This document shows, one piece after another, positions 12,262 to 24,300 of a DNA stretch of 64,000 bases; positions within the stretch are counted from its first letter, which is position 1, and each line of letters opens with the position of its first letter. The notes beneath the pieces were generated by a model. It was not told where the DNA came from and made no database searches. It saw only the letters and a program-made list of their open reading frames with translations. Both the position numbers and the translations under genes were made by a program. The stretch is from Liolophura sinensis. Lineage: Eukaryota; Mollusca; Polyplacophora; Chitonida; Chitonidae. The stretch lies in contig NC_088295.1 of the NCBI RefSeq assembly GCF_032854445.1, forward strand, positions 19,517,385 to 19,581,384, written 5' to 3'.

Positions 12262-14760
12262 CTATGCTGTACGTGTAAGCCAGAGATAGCATTTAATGTC
12301 ATTATAACACCCTCTGTACAATGCATTTGAGACTTAACCGCATGTTTTAGATGTGAAAACTCTGGAATGTTCCATTATGAAGTTAGGGGTTTAGGTTTTT
12401 TGCATGTTTATATTTTATATAAATGTGTCTATTTGTGCGTGTGGCTAATGCCTGAATTATAGTTATTAAAATGAGAGAAAAATGTTGTTCCTTATATGTG
12501 TTGATTTCTGCCGGCTGTGGATGATGGTATTTTATGAACAAGCATTATACATATACAGCAGTGATAAACGCATTTCTAATTTTTTAAGCTTAAATTACGC
12601 AGACAATTTTACATGATGCACTGAAACTTTGATTACTATGTGATGTAGTATTTTAGTGTGATTCTTAGTGACAAGTTTGTTCATTTATCGTGTTATATTT
12701 ATATCAGCAACTGTGAATGGTGTTTTATTAAAGTGCATGTGGTTGTATTTTTAAGTGAACATGAGATTTAGCAACTATCTAGTTTTATTGTGATCTTTAT
12801 AATATTTAAAAATAATTTTTTACTGATCCATGATATTTAATTCATTTAATGTGATGCATATTTGTGTATATTGTGTGTAATTGTCGATATAAATCTTAAT
12901 GTGTTTGTTTCGGTGTGTTTTCAGAACGCTGTGTTTCTCTGATAAAGATAATGCACTGTTAAAGAACACTGGGTGACAGAGTTGTGTTTTCTGTCGCTCG
13001 AATCATACCAGTAACAATGATATATCAGATTTCTCCTAGTGGAGGGTCGCAATATGTAATGGCGAGACAGAAAGACGTGTAACATTCGCGAACGGCATAG
13101 GCGTTCAGAAGTTGTGAGGGTGACTTTTACGTGTCAACTTGACCTATAAATACACATCCATGGAAAATGACATGGATGACACCTATAACCCTAACTTGTG
13201 GCGGACAAAGATGTTTGAGTCACACGCAAATCTTTCCAGCTTGATTTGCTTACTGAACTGTAAATGTAGGTTAATGACGCAAACTCTGCTCGCTCCTTCA
13301 TCTTGTTAATTGTGAGTTCAGAAAGTATTGGGTCTGGTAGCTTGTATGCTGAGCCATTCTTGGTTCAAACATGTTTTGTATGAAATTATATAATACCAAG
13401 TATATAAGCCTATATAAAATCCGAGTATACAGGGATGTATATAGGCATTTGGTCCTACAGTGTTTTTATGTTGTTGGGCTACAGTCACACAGATGCACAT
13501 ATACATGTTTTTTGTCAACTAGGAAGTTGTTTCACAGTTCTGCATGAACACAGGTCAACACCTGAAAGACACCTGTTTTTCTGATACGATTTGAAAGTGA
13601 TCGTATATGAACAAAGTACATGCACCTTGGCAAACAAGTAAAAATTTTCATTGGTCGAGGTGAAGGTGTCGTTTGACGGTTGATGGCTGGCATACGAACG
13701 TCATTTTCGAGGCATAGAGTCATTAATATTTACATAACCTACACAGAGGCAGGATGTCGACTACCGAGACGTGCGGCTTGTTCAATACATGGTATCACCG
13801 ATCGCTCACAAATGAACCACGAACAGTCTACACACGTAAAACTCGATCTCCTTCAACGGACGTGGTCAAATTTGTCACGTATTAACCCATTTTGTTCATT
13901 CACAGCAACTTTAAAACAACATTCTATACGGTTTCCGATGACACGATCGTTTCCATTGGTCACTCTGGATTCAGTTGATTAACAATCTGTATCAAATCTG
14001 CGAGCCCTTTCAGCAGATCAAGGTGTTAGACGGGAGGCTACAGTCCTGTGCATGAGGAGAGTATATGCCTATTGTCTAGATTATCCGGATGACCCTCAAT
14101 GGCTGCCGGCGAATTTTAGTTGTTTATGTCTTTATAGTTTATGTCCGCGGTAGTAGACGCACAAGCTAGTCGGCAAAATTAGCAAGATTATACACATGAA
14201 GTTTTGCTAATCTCGCCAACTATCCGGTACGTCTTCTCCGTCAGTACTTTTCGGAAGCAGTCCAAGAGTGGAATACTTGCATTCAAATTTCGTCATGTGT
14301 CATTATTCTCGCATTTCTTTCGCCTTTATATGTGTAGGCCTATTTTTGGCATTTAGTGCATACATGGGTACAGTCCTAGTTTTATAGTTTCATCTCCTTT
14401 AAGACTTCCCTATAACCTTCACGTGGCACTTTAAATTTTGGGGTGATTTAAACGGAATGAGAATATGTTGTAAGGGCTTTACTTTTGTGTTCAAGGCATA
14501 GGGAATAGAGATGGGTTTTGTCTGCGAGCCGCCCGCATGTAATCTAATCTTTTGGGATGGTTTCACAATTATTGTGAAAAATGCCAAAAACCACTTGGGC
14601 CTAATAAACGTGACTCGCCTATGTTATCAAACACACTTTCCTATATAAATAACACAGCTTATACAACTGTCTCAATAATTATGACGTCTCCCCGAAGCAA
14701 TGAGTTCTTGGTGTCTAATCCAAGCTTATGGAGTTTAACATGCACAATAAACTGGAAAAA

Positions 14761-14972
14761 TACGACGGCAGCCAGCATTATGATCGGAGGAAACCGGGCA
14801 GAACCCGGGGGAAACCCACGACCATCCGCAGGTTGCTGAAAGACCTTCCCACTTACGGCCAGAAAGGAAGCCAGCATGCGCTGGACTTGAACTCACAGCG
14901 ACTGCATTGGTGAGAGGCTCCTGGGTCATTACGCTAAGCTAGCGCGATAACCAACTTAGCCACGGAGGCCCC
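14761..14972 (-). mobile_element. SINE family A with complete tRNA-like head
   Basis: Minus orientation. The reverse complement reads GGCCTCCGTGGCTAAGTTGG (box A), then ACCAATGCAGTCGCTGTGAG and a box B-like GAGTTCAAGTCC, followed by the body. It stops at the GCCGTCGTA block, so the 3' tail is missing. The head has tRNA promoter boxes but no plausible cloverleaf, so it is not a tRNA gene. Confidence 0.8.
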
Positions 14973-15404
14973 GACTATGACTGTTAACAGCAATGTTGAG
15001 GGAGAACCGTACGAGTTTTAGAAATCTTGGGCTATTTAACTGGTTGGCGTTTAACACCATATTCAAGAATAATTCATTTGCATGAGGACTATAAGTTTCA
15101 TAAGAGGAGGAAACTAAGAAAGCATACAAAACACCAAATTAAGACGGATTCATGCAAAAAGAAGCAGCCGACATGCAGTTTCACAGATGTTGGAAAGACT
15201 TAAAGAATGTCTTGTGAATCAGTATCCAAATCGTGTTGCATGTTAGTTTAGAAGTTGTAGATAATCAAAGCATGTATCTCAGCTACTTACCCGACTATTG
15301 CTGCCAAAAAGGCGCTCCGACTGAGTTCGCAATCCATTTCCCACGATTTGAGTCGCAGGTTTATATACTCGACCAGTTCATTCCCATGAGGAATAGCGTT
15401 TCCC

Positions 15405-15562
15405 TGTGGGAAGGTCTGCCAGCAACCTGCGGATGGTCGTGGGTTTCCCCCCCCCCCTCTGGCTCTGCCCGGTTTCCACCCACCTTTATGCTGGCCGCCG
15501 TCATACAAGTGAAATATTCTTGAGTAACGGCGTAAAACACCAATCAAATAAATAAATAAATA
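15405..15562 (+). mobile_element. 5'-truncated SINE family A with 13-bp target-site duplication
   Basis: The element starts within the GTGGGAAGGTCTGCCAGC block and runs to an (AAAT)n tail. The 13-base sequence AATAGCGTTTCCC is found at 15392-15404 and again at 15563-15575, a perfect target-site duplication. Truncation at the 5' end together with a duplication is the signature of LINE-type reverse transcription. A C10-type tract interrupts the body. Highly worn related fragments lie at 15030-15115 and 15915-16030. Confidence 0.85.
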
Positions 15563-17379
15563 AATAGCGTTTCCCAAAGACTAACATCTAACTGCGTATA
15601 CTTAAACTCCACCAAGAAAGCGGACGTCCCCACAAGAAGAATTTATAGTCGATATTAAACAGAAACCAAAGTTAGTGATCCTAATTCGTTGACCGTGACA
15701 CTTATAAGAGAGACTTGTCTTTTATGAGTGATGACAGCCGAGCCAGACTGCGCCCAAAGTAAGATAAGTTTTGGGCATCTGGTTTCTATGACCAGTGAGA
15801 TACACTGCTCTATAGCGCCATAGCGCTGAAGGGTATTTACACTATACAAGTATGTCCATGTTTTTACCTGTTACATGTTGTCGTGTCATGTGATACAAAG
15901 TAAGACGTACAGATTCAAATCCTTACTCAAGATTTTATTATCTGTATGATGGCAGCCCGTTTGATGGGCGTAGAAAATTGGAGAGACTAAGCCGGACAAA
16001 CCTACGACCTTTGGCACGTTACTGATGAAATTTCCCGACTGTGACAGTTATACACATAAGAGTGGTAGTCGACAAGTGGTATCCACTGAAGGGCAGTGGA
16101 GATTTCTTTTCTTAGAGCAAAAGTTTGTTGCTGGTCTGAAACAAGTCTTCACATAAAACGAGTAATAAAGTCGTCCTCTTAAAAAAAACTCGATGAATAG
16201 ACCTAGAAACATTGGACAATCATGCATATTGCCCCAATTTCAATCTTCCGGAGCTGATAGTCCAAGTCGTCTAGTTCCTTGTTTGGCGGATCTGGGACCA
16301 ACCCATTTGATTTGTACGAAGCTGTATGACACTTGACAGGTCACATAAAGCATTTTTTAGGACGCGGCCAGTCGGTCTAGGGTCAGACCTCAACATACAT
16401 TTCTCACTGGTAGGGGTTATGGTTTTATATCAGGTTAATCAGGCACATGGCATAGGATAGTTTCCTTCCATCGAGTTTTCTTCAGACTACTGTATTTTTC
16501 ATATATCCACATATAAATGAATGATTAAATTTGACTTACGGCGGTTGAGGTTGTTATGTGAACGACTGCCGTCAGCTTATAAATTTAGCTTGCCACTGTT
16601 TACATATGCTGAGTTCAGGGCCTGCTGTCTGCCTCTGCCTTAGAATGTTCCAGAGTACTCTCAGTTCGGGGCCTGTTTGTTTACAACAAGTGTTCAAGAA
16701 TTTTCTTATTCTAGGAAATTCCACCAGTTTATATAAGACCTATGAAAGCAGGTCAAAGGGGAAGAAAGGAGAATTATTGAGAGTTTTGGACGCTTTCGGT
16801 GTGCGTTACTTTAGTAGGCCTTTTGTGCTGAATTTTGGTGTCTTTATAGCCTCTGGCTTTGTTATATCCTATCTCCACCGAGCACTTGTTCAGTCTGAAC
16901 TTGTATATTTAATTTGTGCTCTTGTGTACACAGTGCTTATTAGTACACGGACCCTGTCTGTGGAATTTTGTGTATATTTCGTCATACACTCAGTTATACT
17001 ATGGATTTTCCCTATTTTGAATATTGCCTCTGTGCATTTTTAAGCATTGTGGAATATATGCGTCCGTTTGGACTTGACACCGTTGCACATGTAAGTTCTT
17101 TAGTATTTGTATAGATACTGCTATCCTTTCTTGTTAAACTTAAGTACTTTAGTATTTGTAAAAGTCTTGTTATCTGTTCTTGTTAAACCTAATAAATTGT
17201 TGTAAAATAAAATCTGCTGGTTTTGGTTACTTTTTATGCGGCTAAACTGTCGTGTATTTCGAACAAGCCATCTCTTTATAATACAGACAGTTTGGATCGT
17301 AACAAGGTAATCAGTGGAATATGTTTCCAATTAGCCAAACAACAGAATAATTCCAATAAAATTCTGTACGTAAATGTGT

Positions 17380-17630
17380 TCCATTATAATTCCGTCAGTG
17401 TAATAGTTTCCATTCAGTCAGTTTAATGGCTTCCAATCAGTCAGTGTAATGACTTCCAATGTGTCAGTATAATTGTTTTCAATCTGCCAGTGTAATGGTT
17501 TCCAGTAATTTAGTGCCAGTGTAATGGTTTCCAGTAATTTAGTGCCAGTGTAATGGTTTCCAGTAATTTAGTGTAATGCTTTCCAATTAGTCGTTGTAAT
17601 GGTTTCCAATCAGTCAATCAATGTATGATA
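17380..17630. repeat. Degenerate tandem repeat, about 25-29 bp period
   Basis: Units resemble CAGTGTAATGGTTTCCAGTAA with variable spacing. Three units at about 17490-17575 are nearly identical and the rest have diverged. Confidence 0.75.
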
Positions 17631-18359
17631 TGTTTCTATTCAGCCAATTACGTAATGGTATGTATGTAGGACACAGTCGCGAATTAAAAAAAAAATAACA
17701 GTTATTTCCAGAAACAGTCAATCTGTATTATATGTAAATTTACAAATGATCTAATTCTTCAAATAAATGAGTATATACATCAACAACGGTATAGATCGTT
17801 TAATCACATGGATTGTACAGGAAAGGAATATCCTCAAGTGTCTATCCGTGAGTTCTGCAAGTGAAATAAACTTTAACCATAAAACTATGGCTTCTACTGG
17901 ACCTAAACGATAAGTACAGAATAGTATTTTTTTTCAAAATGTGGACAATAAGATTAAAATGTATATTCATGAAGCCTGTAGCTAAAAATTAAGTTATACC
18001 ATGAAACTATAACTAGCGGGGTTAGGAACTACAAGTACGTAATAGTAGTTTTTTAAAATGTGCACAAAATAAAATTAAACCTTACCCATTTCTAATGTAA
18101 CTCACTATACTAGCAAAGAAACATACTACATGTTGACATTAGTTGGCAAAATAAGGTTTTGAGGACACAGATTTGGTATGCTGACCTAGGAAACGAAGAA
18201 ATACACATAAGTACTTCCCCTAAAAATGTCATGAAAATTTCAACCACCTCCACACAGTTTTGTGTGAACACAATCATTCGCATTCAATCGATCTTATTGT
18301 GCATCATCCATTCTTCTCCAGTCCGGCTTTACAACCTGGGCCTATTGTTTTCCCGCTTG

Positions 18360-21300
18360 CTAGGGTTCGTCTGTGTCGTTATCATCGGGTACAATTTCCC
18401 GGAATGGTCGTCCGGTGATGACGCTCTCGATTCCAGCCGAAGCAAACTGAAAACTGGAAACGTACACAGGAAAATTTAACAGTAAATTCGGAAGCAAGAC
18501 TGGTTCTGATACAATGGCTAAATTTGGACCAAATATGGATTTTGTTGTATTTTATATCAGTAAGTGTGTGGTAGTATAATATAACATACACCAGAGTTAA
18601 ATCGTTCACTAAACAAATACTATTCCAACAGAAAAGAATTGTTTTCTTCTCTGTATTCGACTTAGCTTTATATCATGATCTGTTTTGCAGTTTTTAATGA
18701 GATTTTGCAGAATATCAACCGAATCAGCCACCAGCCGATTATACTGTTACCATTTAAGAAATATAAATAATTTCTGTACTTGAAACGTTCAAAAAACGTC
18801 TTACCTGCTGGTGAAGACCTCCGACTTGCGAGTGATGAAGTTAGCCATGGTATGGAAAGGCTTCATGATACCGGTTGTCTGCTTGCTGTCTTCTAGGAGC
18901 ATTGAGCGCTTCTCCAATAACATCTTCCGTACCCTTGGCTTATCCTCTCCTACCATACTCGACAATAAAGAGTCGATGTCTTCTTCACTTGCTGTATAGG
19001 TGTGTGTAACATTGGACAACACATTTATATTCAGTTAAAAAAGTTAACATTCTGGAAAATGACAAAGACATGATTTCGCTTCATCACAACTCCAAAAGTG
19101 AAAGGGACACAAAAACGCATGACATCTTCAGATAAGCCCGATGATTTGTGCTTCCAAATTCGAGCAAAGTAGCCTCATTCAAAAACACGTCAGAGGTTAT
19201 TCACGTCGTATGAGACAAATTTTATTGAAAATACCAAGATTTTGTTTTTATACTCTTTAAATGGTGTAAATTAATGTCAACCCGTTTCCCAGAAGTCCCT
19301 CACAAATGCGGTCGCTGTAAGTTCAAGTCCAGGTCATGCTGGCTTCCTTTCCGGCCGTAAGTGGGAAGGTCTGCCAGCAACCTGCGGATGGTCGTGGGTT
19401 CTGCCCGGTTCCTCCGGCCATAATGCTGGCCGCCGTCGTATAAGTGAAATATTCTTGAGTACGGCGTAAAACACCAATCAAATAAATAATTATATTAAAT
19501 AGTTTGACGGAATCCATACACTGGCTCTAATTTACACGAACAAATCTAGCAAATACCTGAGCGCGCTTCCTACCTTGTAGTAAAGATGAGGTTTCGTTCA
19601 AAATTTGCTCGTAGTGGTTGGCTATCTGTTGTAGTTGAAGCTTGGTGTTGTTGGTATACATTATCATATAACACGAGGGTCCTCCGGACAAGGTGAAGAA
19701 AGTGTGAAATGATCCGTTGGATAGCTGGAACCAAAAGGCAACCATGATAAGGATTGCCATGAAGTGATCTAAATGTACCGGAATAATTAAGGATTTCACT
19801 TCGCCATTAGCAAGATAGTTACCAAGACTGCCATGCAAAGAAAGGAAGTACCAAGACTGTCCGGCATGGAAGAAAGGGAGTACCAAGATTGTCCAGCACA
19901 CAAGCAAGGAACTATCAAATTGCCACGCAAGCAAGGAAGCACCAAGATTGCCATGCAAGAAAGGAAGTACCAAAATTACCATGCGCACATGGAACCACAG
20001 AGATTATCATGCAAGAAAGGAAGTACCAACCTTGTCCTGCATGTAAGCAAGCAAGTACCAATACTGTCCAGCAAGCAAGTAAACACCAAGATTGACACAC
20101 CAGTAAGGACGCATCAAAATTGCTCCTCAAGCAAGGAAGAACCAAGATTGCCAAGTAAGCAAGGAAACACAAGGCTTCACATGACAGGAAGGGCGCACCA
20201 AGATTGCCCCACAAGAAGGGAATTAGAAGCACATGTACAAAGATTGTCATACCAGAGGAAATACCTGAATTACCAATTTTTACGTTTTGATCTAATTCGA
20301 GTGGTGTGCGAGTGGTGTGTCGCTATGTAGGTAAGTTGCAGTCCTGTGGATACACATATATAATGCACAGGATATTATGGGGAAACAAGAATATTAAATA
20401 ACGTAGACCTATAAGATGACGTAAAGAATAATAGCCTGACTTTGAAAGTTTCGCCAGTGGTCAATGTATGGTTCTTCTCCTGTCCCACCTCCACCACCAC
20501 CGATCCATGAAGAAGTTTTATGGATGCATTCGTAAAATCCTTCTGCACGTACAAATCCAATTTGAGTTCTGTCAATATAAACAGATAAACAAGTTGCATC
20601 GGTTTGAAATGTCAGTGAGTTAAAAAACAAAATTCGACGTGAGAATTCCGCATGTACACATTTACACACGACACACCACGCATATTGTTCACGATTTCGT
20701 AAGTTTATTTTTTTACTTATTATATTCCCCACTCTCTCACCACAGTTGGTGGTGGTGGTGTGTGTGTGTGTGTGGAGGAGGGAGGGAGTATACTGTAATA
20801 ACCCTATCTGTCCGTCTGTCTGTATTATATCCATGCATCTCCTCCCCCCACTACCGAGCTCATTTTGATGAAACTTACCATACAGTTTGCCTATCATCTG
20901 AACTTGTGCATACTTAAATTTAATACTTATGTTTAAGTTCGCGTAAACGTGCTTTTCCATATATTCATGCTCTTCCTAAAGTGCAGAGCCTATTTCCATG
21001 AAACTTAGCATACATCTTTATTATCATCTAGACTTGTGCATGCTTAAGTTTAATTACAATCGGATAAGCATTTCCATAATCCCGTTCGGATACCTAGTGC
21101 AGTAATGGGTTTTCATGTACACAGATTTTGTCCATGAAACTTCTGCTGTAGCATTTCATCAATTTCGCTTAAACTTTGTTGATATCTTTTATATCATATA
21201 AAAATCTACATGCTTAATAACAATGAATCAGATTATCGTTTCTTATTCTTAGAATGTCGGCGTATTTCGGACATTCGGATTCGAGACCCGAGATGCCAGG

Positions 21301-24300
21301 GGTACACAACCACTGCCCTATGCTAGGTTCAGTTACATGGGCCAAGGAAATCTCTGTCCGTCAAGGTGCATGCTTATTTACTTGCTCATTTGATACTGTT
21401 TAACACTATACTCAAGAATTTAGCCCTTTTCGAGCCAGAATATACCTGGGAAGTCGGCCACAAAGACGACCTTATGTTGATCCCAGACTTCACTAATCTC
21501 GTCTCTGATCCTCTTAAGCTCCATCCTCCACTCAGATAAGTCTGATAAAACGGGCAGTATCCAGGGGGTATCCGTGAAGGGATCCCATGGAGCAGTGAGG
21601 ATATCCACCCGCGGGTCAACCATCCTGAAGGTATATACGAACATCCAATGCTGATTTCTACTTTCGCGGTAAATAACCATTTAAGTCAAATTTTTCCTCA
21701 TTCTTAAAATCATAGTAAGATGTCTTTGTCAGACATAGTGCCTTTTATAATTGCTACATTTGATGAATTGCAATTTGCGCTGACTGCATACATACAATAT
21801 ATATTCCATCCTAGAAAGAAGTTGGTGCAGGACATAAGGCAAATCTTTCAGTCATTCACGTTAATAAATATGTTATTATGTTCTATGGCAGTTCTGTTCT
21901 GTGCCAGACAGATGGTCCCTTATGAAATGCGCTTGGATGCAGGGCATTGTCCTCGTGGAGCAAGGACGCATCACATTCCTTCAGAGTTATAAAACGAACT
22001 GAAAGAAAGTTGCCTTGTTTTCGCATATTTTCCCAGGAACAAGAATAGGCCAAGATAAGCAAGTCCCGCGTATTCTCGTGTTTTGTGTGTGGCAAAGCGC
22101 CTTGGAACTTGACGAAGCAATAACAACAGTAGGTTAAGATCAACACGAGTGGTCGCATCCGTCTTCCATATGAAAAAGTTGTTTTGGTTATTTTTATTTC
22201 ACTTTTCCACACATTTCAGCATCTGGTATAACGTGTTGTGCTAATTCCTAATCACTTTTTCAATACCTACCTCTGCTGAAAGCGCTTGTTCATGGATCGC
22301 CAAACATCGAAGTAAATAGCTGGGTTTGTTACATTGAAGTCTCTCTCCAGTTTACCAGCCAGACAGCGGGCGTATTGCTTCATCATATCGGGCTGGGAGC
22401 TCCATCTGTCCCGGGAGGTCCCGACCTGGAAACGCATTAACGCCAGAGATACAAAATATGAGATGATAGTCGTGTGATTGGAACGTCCATAGGCGCTGAC
22501 GCACCCATTCTGATATGTAAGGGGTGTCTTTGCATTGAATTTTTGGTGAAAAAACTCCTTGACATCATTTCTTAATCTTAATATTCTATAGCCTATAGCC
22601 GTACACAGGAAAATGTACTAAAAAATATAAATAAGTTTAAAGAAATTTTTTTAAAATTTGGCATTTTTGTTGAAGACGTTAGTGTTGTGATAGACATATG
22701 CTTTGTCTGGTACACTCACACCCGGCTTGAGGTATCCCACTTCTCCTGTGTCCTTGTCCACGTAAGTTATTTTCAGATGCTGCACTGTCCATGTGTGGAT
22801 CATCATGTCCCAGGAATACCCATACAGACCTTCTGTCCACGAGTTGTAGCCCTGTAACATGTATGAACTGCGATCAGTCTGTAATGCTAAAGCAACGTGC
22901 TCCCTGTAACATGTATATTCAGTATATTTGATTTGTTTGATTTGTGTTTTCACGTATACGACGGCGGCCAACATTATGGTGGGAGGAAACCGGAGGAAAC
23001 CCACGACAAGACCCTTCTTTCGGCCGGAGAGGAAGCCAGCATGAGCTGGACTTGAACTCACAGCAACCGCATTGGTGAGAGGCTCCTGTGCCATTACGCT
23101 GCGATAGCACGCTAACCAACGGAGGTCTCTATGAACAGTATATGAATTGTAGCCATATCAGCATGTAAGACCCTTTAAAAATTTAACAAATTATCTTTTT
23201 ATGGTGTATTTTTAAACTGTATGTGTTGATCCATAGTTTCATTTTGTCTAGTTTTGTCTTTTCTTTAAAGCAGCTTTTGGTCGTGGGCAATAATGGATAG
23301 TGGACCTACCTTGGTTATGAAATGAGAGTAAGGCATGAAGCATTGCCAGGCCAAGTACGTCATTACCATCAGCACGTGGAACTTGTGATATGCGGTGGGT
23401 TTGGAGTGGAGATCGCTGCTCTTTATACTGCACCCTTCAAGGCCTGCCCCCTGAGACACAGAATAAACTTCCCCATGTGACTAATAACAATAATATTTCA
23501 ATGAATGATAAAACATGTTCAAACTAAAGAAAATCCCTGGAATCGTTTGACAAGGGACCCCCCCTCCCCTTAAACGCAGCACCTCCACCCTACCCCTACC
23601 CCCTCCCCCCCCCCCAAAAAACACTTCTGTTATTTATTTACTTATTTCAATTGTTTTAAAATGTGATATTAATTGTTATACTTATGCCACGGCGGAGTTA
23701 CTACCGTCTTCCTTCAGGTAGCTGATAAACCTCCTAACTGAAAACCGCAGGTGCACCGACCAGAGACTTCATTGTTACGTTTCAATCGGAATACGGGAAG
23801 AAAGATTTTGTCCACTGACGCAGGTTTTACACTTCAACTAACATGCGGCACGCGTAATGGACATTCAGACAGGAGATAATGGTAACTTTTATTTAATCTC
23901 CTAATAACGCAGGCCAATTATAAAAGAAGGGATTTATATATAGTATATATAATTACTTTCATACTAAAATATGTATATTACATTTCAGATACCTTGAGTA
24001 ACTCCAACTCTACAACGCCCTACTTGTATGCTTTTTTTTATTTTTTATTTTTTTTTATTGAAGAACACAAAAACTTAGAGAAAGATGATAATATATAAAT
24101 TACCTCCTCTGACTTGACCTGCCCCTTAAGGTAAACACAGTGCGGACTGGGCTGGAGTGGCCTCTCTAATGGGAGCAGGTAATCCAGTCGCCGGGGAAAC
24201 TTACGAATTAGGCCACGAGGCCAGTTGGCGTAACAGAAGAGTGGCATCGTGGCAATCATTGTCCACGGAAACATACCTACAAGGGGGAAAACAAGAGGGA

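Larger units (their letters stand above)
2752..18359. other. Non-coding stretch: probable 5' intron plus intergenic DNA
   Basis: No exon in this 15.6 kb could be tied to a known family. The left part is probably the 5'-UTR intron of the minus-strand gene at 1-2751, whose first exon and promoter I could not place. It holds tandem arrays at 3061-3194, 5368-5595 and 17380-17630, two tRNA-derived SINE families, a CA tract at 6609-6627 and scattered short ORFs with no recognisable protein. A run of AT-rich sequence spans about 12300-12950. The rest shows nothing I can name. Confidence 0.6.

Noticed and set aside
14800-14972. tRNA genes at SINE heads
   Set aside because: Box A and box B are present, but no acceptor-stem pairing or anticodon arm could be drawn; the heads continue directly into the SINE body.
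16558-17043. 161-codon plus-strand ORF, Leu/Val/Phe-rich
   Set aside because: It opens on a non-ATG codon, has no recognised family or flanking splice signals, and hydrophobic ORFs of this size arise in AT-rich DNA. It is the best unexplained ORF in the gap but remains unsupported.
19833-20330. 165-codon plus-strand and 111-codon minus-strand repetitive ORFs
   Set aside because: They are products of the ~30-bp intronic array, whose units vary in length and carry no conserved protein.
20409-20960. 183-codon minus-strand ORF
   Set aside because: It overlaps GGCX exon 12 in a different frame and includes a GT microsatellite; the family-matching frame is the other one.
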